Shown here piece by piece: positions 23,117-36,800 of a stretch of DNA of 64,000 nt; position 1 is the first letter of the stretch; every line of letters begins with the position of its first letter. The notes below the pieces were generated by a model. It was not told the origin of the DNA. It saw only the letters and a program-made list of their open reading frames with translations, and did no database searches. The DNA comes from Raphanus sativus (taxonomy: Eukaryota > Streptophyta > Magnoliopsida > Brassicales > Brassicaceae). The translations under genes were made by a program, and so were the position numbers. The stretch lies in NCBI RefSeq assembly GCF_000801105.2, contig NC_079519.1, positions 28,371,288-28,435,287 of the forward strand. Direction: 5' to 3'.

Positions 23117-26100
23117 TCAAAATCCGAAGGAAAATAAAGTGGGAGGAAATAAATCATCATGGGTGGTCTCTAGTCGTGATGCATCATCATATGACTCAAG
23201 GCTCCCATGCAAATCCTCAACGATCTCTACTGGTGATTCGTCCAACTCAAAGCTCTCATCAGAGAGACTTCCATCGTCGGTTTCCGACAGGAGTTCTGAA
23301 TTGGTTGCTTCTACCTGCAGGATCTGGACACCACATTCAACAATTGCCAAGTCCTGGGATGAGCAGCTGAATTCAAACAATATCTCGCTGAACTGTTCGT
23401 CTTTCCTAAGAGTAGTTCCGGTTTTAAATATAGCCAGATGTTCGGATTGGACTCTAATGGGAATAGAAAATATGCAATTCTCCGTGGGGCAACCGTTTAT
23501 GCTTATGCGGCACATTAATTCTACATCGAAAGCATTATCCATCTCTGATATATGGGAAACCATGACACACATCTTAAATCCGAAGAAGGCATTTGAACTG
23601 ATGGTCAAGGAGTTTCCTATAGCCCGGTGATTGAACTCTTCAGGTATCTCTCTTCCTGGTAAGAATGCCTGACATGATCGCTGCTGGACAATTATTCTCC
23701 TTGCTTCAGCTTCATCCAATTTTAATTTTAAGCAGTCGGTGAAATAGAGCTTTTCAATCTGAGAGTCAAAAGGGAAAGTTACTAGTGTCTCCAGTGATTC
23801 ACAGTTGTGTACCCATAGTACCTTGAGCGACCTTGGAAACTCTGGTAGTGATACAAGTTTTGGACATCCGAATATAGAAAGCTCTTCCAAGCTCTTAAGA
23901 TCTTTGAAGCAATCTGGAATTCTCTCAATATCTGCGCCACTTCTCTCTACCATCAATTTTACTACATGTGGCTTTGTCCAAAATACACTTGGAATGACAC
24001 CGCCAACTATTATGAGACAGTCGAGACGAGACCAGAGTCTAATCGATGCGGTAAATTCTTCTAGCATCGTGTCTACGATTGTGAGTTCTGCGACGGTCGG
24101 GGGAATATCTGGGAGTTTCCTCAATTTGTCGCATCCCACTAACCCGACTAGTTCAAGAGATGCCAAGTTGAAGAGACTCGGAACAACCTCTAGGTTACTA
24201 CATAGACCCATTTCCAAGCTCTCTAGTTTATGAAGATTTCCAACAGAGGAATGAATCTCTACCAAACCCTCGCATTGACTCACGTCCAAAATCTCGAGAT
24301 TAGTAGCCTTCGCAAGATCCGGGAGTTCCTCCAAATAAAATGACGCGGTCAAATTCAGCTTCTTAAGATATCCAAGAGGCTGAATATGAAACAACACAGC
24401 AAAAGAAAAATCGACACATGCATGGTTTACAAAAAAAAAGAAAATCGACACATGATGGGGGAAGTACGAAAAACAATCATAATCTTTAGTAATTCCAGAA
24501 AAAAAAAAACAAGAATAGAGTCGGATTTGTGTTATTATTGGTTGAATGTTAAACAGCACAATAGCATACGAATTTTCATAAATGATGAGACAAATACACA
24601 CCTTTAGTTTATTGCTTAGTGCATGTAAATTAACTCACAATCTAAACAAAATCATATGTTAATGGATTATTGATTTTTATTTTTTTAAAAATTAAAATAC
24701 ATGTCTTGTTCATTTTTTTTTTTAAAAATGGTGTAAAAAGTAAATTTGGGGTTATTATTTTGTTGATTTTTTAGTAGAGATGAATAAAGATTTTCTGCCA
24801 CATTTTTTTTCATAAACGAATATAAAGGGTTAACTGTATCACTATTTCTCAGATTCGTATGAGAGATTTTCATAAACGAATATAAAGGGTGCTAGCTTAA
24901 CTCAGATTCGTATGAGAGATTTATCGTTAAATTCCACCTAGATTTCTAATGTCATTTTCACAGTAAAAAAATTATAAAAAACAAACCTGGGTTCCTTTCC
25001 ACAAATGCTTGAGCTTGCTATTTCCGAAATCGAGTTCCACAAGATTTTCCAGTCTAAGTGTATGAGGAAGACACGCTCCTGGAAATTCCTCCCAATGTAA
25101 TAACTTCAGACGAGGTGGAAAGTCCATGTCGTCGGGTACATGCACTCTATTATTTCCATCCCATCTTGTGTTGTAGATCCGGAGAAATCGTAGATTACGC
25201 ATTCTTTTCAAAGCTCTTGGGCTTATTTCTATGCTGTCTTTGATTGTAGATATATCAAAACGTATCCCCATCAAACTTCCACTACAACCCTAAATAAGAT
25301 TCAAAATAGAATAAATTATGAGAGAGAGAGAAATAGGTAAATATCTGGAGCCTTTGCCAAATGACCCGGTTTTAACAGATCCATCATAAAGAACTTACAA
25401 AATCGTTTTCTAGAGCATCGAGAATATCATCCGTATCAGTTAGGACTTTACGTTTCCAAGGCTCCTGACTTTTATTTGCTTGTATACCCACTTTCTGTAA
25501 TAACTTGTGCATCACTATTTCTCCGTTGATCGATAACTGTATGAGAGATTTATAGGCGAGGGTTTTTAACCCAAATCTGACATCCAAGTTACTGTCTGCG
25601 AGCATTGCTTTCACATGATCAACGTATGCGTAATTGAAGAAGACTGCTATGAGGAGAAACAGAGTTTGATCGTTCTCATGTAAACTGTCAAATCCAACTC
25701 TTAGTACTGCATTGATCTTTGGTATACTCCTCTTTTCTAGCCTATGCAATAAACCTTCCCAGTCCTCTTCTTTCTTTCCGCGTAACATTGAACCCATGAC
25801 ACGGAGACCCAATGGAAGGTTACTACAAAGCTCCGTTGCTCTTTCGGCAAGCTTTTCAAAACCATATGGTGCCCAGCTCCGCTTAAAAGCATACATACAA
25901 AGGATCTTACAAGCCTCTTCCGTAGTTGGAAAGTCCACGTGGTATGTATTGTGGATACCAAATTGCTCCAAAAGCTCTTGATCTTCTGTGGTTACGATAA
26001 TCCTGCTTCCAGGACCAAACCAGTTAGTGTCATTAGCCAAAGCTTCAAGCTGCTGCAGATCATCCACATCATCAAGAACGATAAGAACTTTCTGGTCACA

Positions 26101-27316
26101 TAGCCTTTGCCGCATCATACCTAAATGGTTTTTCCTCATACCATTTTGGTTTAGAGTCTTTGACAGAAGCAGCTCTTGTAAACGCAGCTTCAATCCATAC
26201 TCGTCAGGACCATTGTTACAGCTTCCTCTAAGATTCTCCATAAAACAAGAAAGCTGGAAAGTGCTAGAGAGTCGGCTATGTAAAGCCCTGGCAATAGTGG
26301 TCTTACCAATGCCTGCAGGGCCACAGATCCCAACAAGCATCACTCCATCCTCATCATCTAAATGTAAAAAAGACTGCATCTTCTCCAAGTGTGCTTCAAT
26401 GCCAACCATGTCTTCAAAATCGTTAGAGACAGTAGCATTTAATTTGTTGGAAACATCTCTAGCAATCTTTTCAATCATCGAAGTCACCGTGCTTATGAGA
26501 AGTCAGATGTGAAAGTGATTTGCATATTCTATTGGCGGCCAGTGAAAAATTATACTAGTGGCTAGTGGGGAGGGTCTACGTTCTGGTCTTGTGTTCTTGA
26601 TTGTAAGTTGTAACTAACAAGGATCAGTATAGGATTATCAACATCTCTCTCGGCAAGACACTCATAAATTTATAATAATTATTATTAATGGTAAGCTAAT
26701 ATATAGTTTTAATTATAGATGTATATAAAAAGATAGGGAACGCGTCTTATATATATTAATAAAGTCCCACATGAACATTCAGAACTCAATAAGATCTTTT
26801 AGATTCATAAAGAAAATTAATTGAGGGAAAGTAAATGTACCAGTTAAGAAAGTGTTCACCGGCTATGTTGCCAGCATATGTCAAAGCTTGACTCCATTTA
26901 CGCCTCTCCTCTTCGGTTTTACGAGCACAAGTTTTCTTGAAAACATCCCCAAAATCTCCGGTTTGTTTCCGCACATCGGATGGATCTACTCCACCGTAAA
27001 AGACCGTCATCACTATTTGGTTCTTATCTTCCTTGCACTTGAAAATCTCCACCAACTCATCTAAACACCAGCTTGAAGAGGCATAGTACTTAGAGAGCAC
27101 CACGATCGAGATCCTCGACTCCCTAATGGCTGTTATGAGTTCAGGGGCAATGGTCTGGCCTCTCTCGATCCTCTGATCATCGAACATCGAAATGCCATTG
27201 TTGTTAAACTGTTTGCGTAGATGACTGAGAAAGGTTTTACGGACGTCTGGTCCGTGGAAGCTCGTGAAGACACTGTATCTCCATGTGCGTGGCCGAGAAG
27301 AAGAGGAAGAAGCCAT
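23117..27316 (-). CDS. TIR-NBS-LRR disease resistance protein (TNL)
   Basis: Four exons on the minus strand: 27316-26841 (TIR), 26491-25399 (NBS), 25289-24987 and 24379-23117 (LRR and C-terminal domain), all GT-AG and in phase, 1044 residues. The start is [20 protein letters not shown]. The TIR domain has [12 protein letters not shown] with the putative NADase Glu at residue 87. The NBS has P-loop GPAGIGKTT (216-224), kinase-2 [44 protein letters not shown] and MHKLLQKVG in the MHD position. LRRs include [20 protein letters not shown] and [21 protein letters not shown] post-LRR C-JID-like part follows ([14 protein letters not shown]), and the protein ends in an acidic, Ser-rich tail of about 55 residues. 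It senses pathogen activity and signals through NAD-derived small molecules. The motifs look intact. Arabidopsis has TNLs at the matching position (AT1G63730-63750). The exact ligand is unknown. Confidence 0.9.
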
Positions 27317-27659
27317 GTGAGAGGATAAGTCTTTTGTGGAAGGAGGAAATTGCAAATGGTACTAATGACAACAGTTGTTGAGTGATATAGAGACGGAGAA
27401 ATGTCAAAGTTTGAAAAGTTCAACGAAATTACTTTCGCAAACAAATCAGAGAAAAGAAAGAAAAATTGACAGGCATTCAAATTAGTTATATGGTTCTTGT
27501 AAAAATGTATACGAACGAACTAGGTGGGCTCCCGGCAACAAGTGGGCTTGGCTGTATATTAAGTATTAACACAAACGACGCGTAATGAGAGAAGAAAAAA
27601 AGAGATAAGAACGTGTCTTTTCATTCATTTTCAAGACCACTTTACATATATAAGATGAG
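27317..27659. promoter_or_regulatory. Upstream region of the TNL gene
   Basis: About 340 bases on the 5' side of the minus-strand TNL. No named motif is clear. Confidence 0.35.
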
Positions 27660-28040
27660 ATGTTCCGTAGGGGATTAAATCCTGATACATTCACATTCAA
27701 GGCATTTGTTAAAGAAGGAAGGTTTTATGAGGCTGGAGAATTATACAATGAGGTGCATGCAAGCATAATCGTCTTTATGATACGAAGTGCATTGTTTGAT
27801 TTAATGGTACTAGCAAGGGCTGCTCTCCTAGTGTGTCTCACTTTCGATATCCTAATAGACGGATGTTGTAGGGCTAAGAGGGTCGATGCTGTGATTAAAC
27901 TTCTCCATGAGATGTCTACAACATGATTAGTTCTTAATGCTGCTCCAAAACTTCTCCAAGAGATGATTTCAGAATGTACAGAGCAGTTGATGAACATGGG
28001 GATTCGACCAAGAACAACGACGATTTGTCCTTCTATGTGA
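27660..28040 (+). pseudogene. P-type PPR protein relic (restorer-like family)
   Basis: The frame reads GLNPDTFTFKAFVKEGRFYE, then AGELYNEV, then a scrambled stretch, then TFDILIDGCCRAKRVDAVIK and LLHEMSTT, then a stop. TFxALIxxFVKEGxFxEAxELYxEM and TxxILIDGxCxAKRVDxxxxLLxEM are the 35-residue pentatricopeptide repeats of P-class proteins, close in style to the RFL/RPF cluster on Arabidopsis chromosome 1. At least one repeat is lost or garbled, and beyond 27926 the similarity continues only weakly (QLMNMGIRP). PPR proteins bind organellar RNA; this piece is too short to do so. Confidence 0.65.
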
Positions 28041-28241
28041 TGCAATCAAGTACACCAAAGTCTAACTTTCACCTGAAGATTTAGTTAAATATATAAAATC
28101 TTAATTTGGAAAACGGTTTGGACACAAACAACACAAAAAAATCTTGTTCAAGAATAAAGAATGGAAATCAGCTAGTAATCTTTAGTTTTCAGTACGAACT
28201 GCTAGTTTTACATGTGGCCATATGGTCACATTGCTTATGAC

Positions 28242-28420
28242 CAGGGGCGGAGCTATGTAGCTGAGGAGGGGAGGGGGGGTCATGTGACCCCGCTTCACTT
28301 GTAGATTTTAATTAGTTTAGCTGAATGTTTAATTAATATATAATAATTTGGTTATATTTTTTACCATGCCCCCACTACTTTTTGAGATAAAACCACTACA
28401 AAATCATCTTGGTTCCGTTA
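28242..28420. mobile_element. Possible degraded hAT-type element
   Basis: CAGGGGCGGAGCTATGT is a typical hAT-type left end. A weak counterpart (TTGGTTCCGTTATTTG) lies near 28410-28425. G-rich and C-rich words between them (GGGGTCATGTGACCCC) form a small palindrome. No 8-bp target duplication was found. Confidence 0.35.
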
Positions 28421-31007
28421 TTTGAATACCAGAAAAGATAGTCCATGTATGGTTTATCTGTTTTTAGAGATTCGTCTTGTCTTTCCATAAGTCAGAGATA
28501 CCAAAGATAATCAAAAAAAAATATTAGATTTTTATTATAGACAATGTGATGTTCTTAACTTATATAAAGATTTCTAGATGATCATGCTCAGGATCTTAGG
28601 GATAAATTCTTCTCTTTTTTGGTTTCGTAATAAATATCTTGCTGATGTTAGCTGTTGTATATGGCTTTGTTTATTAAATTTGACGAATCTTACAATAGTT
28701 GATACTTAGATGTTTCAGTTTTCAAAAGGGCCATGGTTAGGTACATACCAGTAAGATATACTATTAGTTAATTGAAAATCTCTATGAAATCCTTATTATT
28801 ATATGATGTTTATTTAATTATAGTTTCTACATACTCGAGCTGCATGAGTTCACACTTGCTTTTTCTCTTTTAAACACTTACGCTAAGAAAATAGTATAAT
28901 ACAATAGTTGATACTTATTTATAATATTGTAAGCCAATGAGACTGATCTATTTTATCTTTTGAACCCTTTCTAGGATTATAAACAAAATTTTAGGTTTAG
29001 TTACTGTTTATATCTGATCTACTTTTTATTTGTATGTGAATTTTCTTATTTGAGCTTTGTTTCTCATTTTAAAGATGTCTTAAACATTCTTGATTTTCTT
29101 CTGTTAAAAGCAACAGAAAGAATGATTAAGTGATTTTCAATCCAAGAATTTGTACCAATTTTGGTTTTCAAAGTAGTATTTAATCATAGAGTGACTAATA
29201 CATTATTAGATTTGGATAAAATATATCATAAACTGTATTATTCTAACAGAATCATATCTTCAAATACTCTGATATGGTGTCTACCTAATATAATCTTTAT
29301 AAATCTGTTGTCACTGTTGATGCTTTCTCAAAAAAAAAAAAATCTGTTGTTGATGCATAAACTATAGTATATATCTTTAAGTCGTGTTTATAGCCTATAC
29401 ACGTACCTTAACTTTATAATAACAATTATCATGGATGATTCATTCATCTTATACATTTTGGTATGTGCTTTACAGATGATAACGCATCCTACAAAAGCCT
29501 TGGGTGACATCACTATTCTCTGATCGGACCATCAAGAACTCAAGATGAATTTGGTGACGTGTTGGAACACATCATGCGTCCTCCTGTCACATACTTGTTG
29601 CATCTTTTTCTTTTCACTAAGCACCCAGTGCTTGGAAAGTATTTACGTATTATCCCATATCTGAGGATAATACATAAAGCACCAATTTGGCAATTCAACA
29701 ATTAAGTTAACATAAATCAAGAATAATAATATCCATTGTAAATCAAGTTATCAGTCTTAACACCCAAGGCCGGCCAGCCCGGTGGTTGCCTAGCTACCGG
29801 TTGTGCCACTCTTGCTTTTCCTTTTTTTTGTGCACTTTTCATTTATTTTCTTTTTATTATTTTCGTTCATCCTCTTCAGGTAGAAACAAAGATGCATGCA
29901 TACACATCTAGTCTTAGGTGGTTGATGTCTTAACATGTTTTGGAAAGAAGAATGCTGACATAAGCTTATATACGTATACTATTGGATTTTTTTTATCAAC
30001 ACTACTATTGGGTTTTCTGTTCTAAGATTTGTTAAAGAATTTTCAGATGTTTTTGTAAAGTATTAGTACAAGAGAATCATCATATTTTCTTGGCTCTATG
30101 AGTTAAAATCGTGCAACCGTTTTTAAAATTTGGGATAGGTTTGTATTTGAAAACTATTTGGAATCTTCTTTGGAAAGTGCACTACATTCACAATACAACA
30201 TTTTGACGTTTTAATAATTTTACGATTTATTGGACATCATTTTTAGGTTTCTTTCAAACATCAATTTTGTTTTTGTAAGCTTGCAAATTTATTTATTTAT
30301 TTATTTTGAAACTTATAGACCATACAATAACTGATAACTTTTTCAAATATCATTCGTAATATTTATATTATTATAAATAGTTTGGAAAAACTAAATTAAA
30401 GTAAGATAATATCCGCGTTAAAATGCTGTTTTATTTTTTATTTGGAAAATAGAATAAAATTGGTTAACGTTTAATGTTCTGTTGGATTATTAAGTCTTTT
30501 TGATGATAGTACTGTGTCCACATATATATATTTTTAATAACATACCAATCCAATATTTTGCCTATATAATTTATACTGTGCTTTTCACATGATAATAAAT
30601 ATATATAAAATAATTTGAATCGATAATAAAGAAGTAGATTTTAGAAAATGTGATGTAAATATTATAGTGTCGCCATACAAATCTCTTAACAAATGGTTTA
30701 CAAAAAAATTCTCAAATTCTTAATTTTAAATTTCTTTTTAGATTGATGTTAAAGATGTATTTGTAACTATCATAATATACCACTCTAAAATTACAATATT
30801 GTCGAAATATATTTATAATTAATATAGTAAATATAGTAATAATATATAAGTTATTATTAAATACAAGAAAATTGGAATATATAAAAATATACTATAAATA
30901 AATTGTAATTCCTTTCTAATAATACTTATGGAAAATATTTTATCATCAAAATTATTATTGAGATCTGGTATAAGAAGTAGGTTATTGTTATATATAATTT
31001 AGATATG

Positions 31008-31045
<38 letters not shown>

Positions 31046-33060
31046 GCAGTAATTTGATATGATATAAAGGTATTTTGTATTGATATATTTTAAAAATGAG
31101 TACAACAGCTCAAATATATATGATATATCTCTTTTTAAACCACATAAATGATTTCGGTTAGTATTGGTGTAATATACATGCAAATATTTGGTTCTATATG
31201 TATGTCAGAATTCTTAGTTCAAGAAAAAAGTAACAGAAAATGGCAATACAAAGTATTTCAATGACTAGTATTTTCTGTTCATTATGTAAGTCATATCATA
31301 AACATATCTTCATTAGTAAACCATATAAAAGATGGTTAGTTTATCATAAAAGTATACACGGTAGCGGTAGGTTTTGAATAGGTAATGTATGATCATGAGA
31401 ATGTTCCATGTTAAATGGACAGAAATCGAATCGGTTAAATTTAATTTATCCGAATGTAAAATATAATAATGGAAACCAGTTTACCGCGGACAATGTAAAG
31501 TACATTGTTTGTTATGAAAAGTACAATTTGTTTTTTTTTTTTTTTAAAAAAAAAAGTACAATTTGTTAACTCCAAGGTTTGTGAAATATTGCGGACAATG
31601 TATAACGATGAAGCTAAAATTTCAAAGTCTTGCTTTGTTTTCTTTTCGACAATATTGATGTTCTAGTATGCTATGTACTTAGTTTTTTTAGCACCAAATG
31701 GTCTGTTAATTTATTCTTTTTCTACACAGTGTAGGGACTGTAAGTGACCAGAGGAATAACCAAATGTTGAAAACTTTATATTTAATAGTTAACAGACTCT
31801 TAAATGACTTTGTAATACCGAAGAACATTTGGAAAAAACATTAAGGCCAGTGCCATAATGGTTTCTTCAATATATGTTAATGTACATAAAGACTTTAGAA
31901 ATATATATCATACATGATTCTCTTTATAACGCCGTATGTATAAAATGTGGTCCCTTTTAATGTCTTCAAATATTAAACTGCTCTAAGAAAATAAAAATTA
32001 GATTAAGGTTTGTCCAAAGTTTTTCTAAGTGTGCCACATTAGCCTTAAGAATAAATTAGGGAATGACATCTAAGCAAATTCATTTTACAATTAATATAAA
32101 TTGAAATTATAATTTTTTAAAAGATCTTCAAATAATATATAGAAAATTCTAAAAAACGTTATTAAAACGGATAATTTATCGACAAAGATGTTGATTACCA
32201 CAATGTAATCAAATAAAATATGCTTTTTATTTTGGTGTTTGTGTTTGTTTTCTTATGTTTTTGGTTAATAACAGTTTTTTTTCTATTTTAGATACGTAGT
32301 TGTGGTGTTGTGTATTCTAATCTTATTATTATTATTATCTATTTTTGGCAAAATCTTTGTATATATTTAACATGAGAAAAATCAAGTTTCTCTCAGATTT
32401 GTTTTTTATAATTGATTGATCAATCAGGCACATGAAGAAAAAGATGATACTTGTTTTATATCTGAATCTATCAAGTATGGTAGTTTCTATTCGGCACCCA
32501 ATGATTTAGAGTAATGTGATATTTCTTCCCACATTTGTCGATAATCACCAAAAACTATCAATTAAGCAAACTTAGCATTGGTTAATAAATACTACTAAGA
32601 CAACTAAGAAACAAATATTCGTATTCATCAACTTAATCCGCTTATCAAATTTAGAATAGTTTTCTTTCAAAACTGTTTCGGTTATTTTACAAAATAAGAA
32701 AAACATAATCTATAGAATATATAAATATTTATAAAAACAGTTTTAAAAGAACATACACCTACAAGTATCTTTTATCGATCATACAATTTAACTTTCAAAA
32801 ATAAATGATATTTTGATAATATATGTGCCCATCTAATATGTAAAAAGAAAAAAAATCAGAATACAATCAGAGCTTTGTCATTTCAGTTTGTTTTCCATTG
32901 ACGTTGTCTTTTTTCCCATAAATATAAAAAAGGATAAAATAAAAATCAATTAAACACAAATAAATCCCAATAATGAGTAAGTATCATTATATCAGTTACT
33001 AAAAAGGATTAACGCAGCAACAAGGAAGAAATCTGAGAGTGAATGCTTTCTTCGAACGCG
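28421..33060. other. AT-rich gene-free interval
   Basis: No gene is supported over about 4.6 kb. A (TA)n microsatellite lies at 31008-31040 and a T/A-rich hairpin near 31530-31556. A small GC-richer patch at 29765-29815 is of unknown meaning. The right end leads into the YODA promoter. Confidence 0.45.
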
Positions 33061-33081
33061 CTCTCTCTCTAACACTTCTTA

Positions 33082-33107
33082 CTCTCTCTCTCTCTCTCTC
33101 TCTCTCT
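33082..33107 (+). repeat. CT microsatellite in the YODA leader
   Basis: A near-perfect (CT)n run of about 26 bases in the 5' UTR or core promoter of the downstream gene. CT tracts in plant leaders can influence expression. Confidence 0.7.
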
Positions 33108-33282
33108 ACACACACCTCTTCGTCTTCGTTATCTCCTCAGAGAGTCTTATCACACTGCAAAGTGGAAGAAGCTATATTCACTTGTCAGCATCAAATTTAG
33201 GGATCTGACGCCTCCCTGGATTCTCGATTGCTCCTCCGACTCTCAGCTTTTTTTCTCTCGATTGAAGCTGCTGAAAAATCTG

Positions 33283-33561
33283 GTAAGAACTAGGTCTCGA
33301 TTAGGCACCTTCCCATGATCAATTTCACCCTGAAAGTTTGAAACTTTTTGATTTGGGTCTTTTTGTCTCTGTCTGTGGATTTGAGACAAATTGAGATTGA
33401 ATGGTGGGTTTATCATCTCTGCTGTGTCTAGGTTTCCTTTAATGGAACTTGTCTGTGTAGATCTGTTTCAAAAGGTTGAAACTTTAAAGTTTACTGTTGG
33501 CAGTGGATCTCAGAGTAGCTATGGTTAGAAGATGATCACATTCATTTTTTTTTTATTGCAG
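33283..33561 (+). other. 5' UTR intron of YODA
   Basis: A donor GTAAGAAC directly follows AAATCTG at 33282, and an acceptor TTTTATTGCAG ends at 33561. The interval is T-rich with no ATG-initiated frame into the gene. A leader intron is inferred; it has no coding effect. Confidence 0.6.
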
Positions 33562-33847
33562 GAGATTCTCATTGATATCATATCTTCTGGGGAGTGATGG
33601 AGCTGAAACCCTAACTTTGTGTTTTTGTTTTTTTTTGTAATCAGATCTTTCAGCTGCTTCTTTCTCTGAATTGGTCAGACGCTAGTGGGATTATTAAAAA
33701 ATGGCGTTTAAATTGGGACTTTATTTCAATTGTTGACCTCTGTTGGGTCAACCGAGTATGATCTCTGAAGTGGTCAAAAGGATACTTACTCTCTAGTGTG
33801 GAACGAACAGCATCTTTTTAAAAGAAAAGAGTTATATAGTAAAGATC

Positions 33848-36800
33848 ATGCCTTGGTGGAGCAAACATTCATCAAAAGATGAAAAGAAGAAATCCAGCAA
33901 GGAGAGTATCATCGACGCCTTTAACCGGAAACTAGGGTTTGGTTCCGAGGATAAGTCTAGTTGTCGTTCAAGAAAGTCGTCAAGGAGACGACGTGATGAG
34001 ATTGTGTCTGAGAGAGGAGCTATATCTAGACTACCATCGAGATCTCCATCTCCTTCTACTCGGGTTTCACGCTGTCAGAGCTTCGCAGCGAGGTCTCCCG
34101 CTGTGCCTCTCCCTCGTCCTGCTCTCCGTACTGCTGTGACTCGCATTGACTCTGGATCGCAGAGACCAGGTTCCAATGCTAGTTTGCCACTTCCGAAGCC
34201 ACATGGTGGTGGTGGTGCTTCCAATGTGCCTGATAGTATCGGTGCTGAGGCTGATTTCACCACTGCTTCTGTGTCTAGTGGAAGCTCTGTGGGTGACAAT
34301 CCATCTGATTCTATTCTTAGTCCATTGGCTTCTGATTGTGAGAATGGGAACAGAACTGCACTAAACATTTCTTCAAGGTGAGTTCTCTCTCTCTCTCTCA
34401 CTTTATCTCACTCTATGTCTTGCTATATTAAACATATTGTTATTCACTCTTATATGTATAGGGATCAGCCAATGCATAGTAACAAAAACTCAGCTGAGAT
34501 GTTCAAGCCTGTCCCAAATCTGTCCCACAAAAACCGGAGACCTCTGGGGACTCATGTGAAGAATCTACAAATCCCAAAACGGGACCTAGTGCTCTGCAGT
34601 GCTCCAGACAGCTTGCTTTCTAGTCCTTCAAGGAGTCCAATGAGATCATTTGTTCCAGATCAGGTCTCAAACCATGGGTTGTTGATTGGCAAACCATATC
34701 CAGATGTTTCCTTGCTTGGATCCGGACAGTGTTCGAGCCCGGGTTCAGGTTACAACTCGGGTAACAACTCCATCGGTGGAGATATGTCTGCTCAGCTGTT
34801 TTGGCCTCAGAGCAGGTGTAGCCCTGAATGTTCCCCTGTGCCTAGCCCAAGAATGACGAGTCCTGGTCCTAGCTCAAGAATACAGAGTGGCGCCGTCACG
34901 CCTCTTCATCCTCGAGCTGGAGGATCAACCACTGGCTCTCCTACTAGACGGCTTGATGATAGCAAACAGCAAAGCCACCGTCTGCCTCTCCCGCCGTTAT
35001 TAATATCAAATACTTTTCCGTTGTCTCCGACATATTCGGCAGCTACATCCCCGTCTGTTCCTCGTAGTCCAGCAAGGGCAGAGGCTACAGTAAGCCCTGG
35101 ATCAAGATGGAAAAAAGGGAGATTGCTGGGGATGGGCAGCTTTGGACATGTGTATCTTGGTTTCAACAGGTTTGTAGTTTCTAATTGGAAAGACCATGCA
35201 TGTTTTATTTCTATGCCACTCCTGGTTTTGATCAGCTATGTTTTCTTCCTCAGTGAAAGTGGTGAGATGTGTGCAATGAAAGAGGTTACTTTATGCTCTG
35301 ATGATGCCAAGTCAAGGGAGAGTGCCCAACAATTGGGCCAGGTGAGTTGCAAATCATCACATTTAAGTTTTAAGTGCAGTTAGTCTCTTGAGTTTGCTAA
35401 CATTTAAGTTTCTTTTTTAATAACTGACTCTCACAGGAGATTGCAGTTCTAAGCCGTTTACGACACCCTAATATAGTGCAGTATTATGGCTCTGAAACTG
35501 TAAGTCTTACAGATATTTTGTTGATCTTTCTGTTCTCTGATACCACGCTGAGGATACTAGCAGCTGTTTCAGCTCAACTAATTCATGCAAATGCCTATGC
35601 TTCTCTTACATCCTTGCCCACATACAGGTAGATGACAAGTTGTATATATATCTGGAGTATGTCTCTGGTGGTTCTATCTATAAGCTTCTTCAGGAGTACG
35701 GACAGTTTGGTGAGAATGCAATCCGTAACTACACACAACAAATTTTATCAGGTCTCGCGTACTTGCACGCTAAAAACACTGTTCATAGGTGAGCCTTTTT
35801 CTATACATTGTCCTGATTCATCGGTTTCCTTCAGTGGAGAATCAAGTGATTATGGATTTTAACTATGTTCAGGGACATCAAAGGAGCAAATATATTGGTG
35901 GATCCTCATGGACGGGTAAAAGTGGCTGATTTTGGGATGGCAAAACATGTATGGAAATGTTCTCTTCAATCTTGTGCTCTTGTCTTGTTTGAAATTTTGC
36001 TTCAACTCCAGATAGACATGTTTGCATAATTCTAATACAAATTCATGAACGAAATGCAGATAACTGCTCAATCTGGTCCTTTATCATTCAAGGGAAGCCC
36101 ATATTGGATGGCACCTGAGGTCAGTATGCTGCTACAAACATTAGTTTCATGCTGATAGGCTATAAGCTGATGCTTTATACCTTGCGTTATGGATATCAGG
36201 TGATACAGAACTCAAGTGGCAGTAACCTTGCGGTCGACATATGGAGTCTCGGATGTACTGTTTTAGAAATGGCTACAACGAAACCTCCATGGAGCCAGTA
36301 TGAAGGGGTTAGTGAATTATCAAGTACTAAAGAAAACAAGAGACTTAGTGAAGTGAAACCTTTCCATCCTCATACATGTGTTGTTCTTTACAGGTTCCTG
36401 CTATGTTCAAGATTGGAAACAGCAAGGACCTTCCAGATATCCCTAATCATTTATCTGAAGAAGGGAAGGATTTTGTGAGAAAATGCTTACAAAGAAACCC
36501 CGCAAATCGTCCAACAGCTGCTAAGCTTTTAGAGCACGCTTTTGTTAAAAACGTGATGCCGTTGGAAAGGCCTCTTGTGATTGCCGAGTCTGCAGAATCT
36601 ATGAATGTAGCGTCAAGCACCATGAGATCACTGGTATTACAAATCTCTCTTGTTTTCCTCAATCCCTGTGCTTCTGGTTGCCTGACAAATCTGTCTGTTT
36701 TCAGGACATTGGACACACAAGGAGCCTCCCGTTAGACTCGGAAGATACAAGCAATTACCAGCAGAAAGGATTAAAACCTGGCTTGGGATTCAGGTACCTT

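Noticed and set aside
23139..24233. Plus-strand ORFs opposite the LRR exon
   Set aside because: Antisense shadows of the long TNL coding exon.
27133..27480. 115-residue minus-strand ORF over the TIR exon
   Set aside because: It is an out-of-frame reading of the TIR exon, which has clear family motifs in the other frame.
30926..31183. Minus-strand ORF of 85 residues rich in Tyr/Ile
   Set aside because: Produced by the TA microsatellite and AT-rich flanks.
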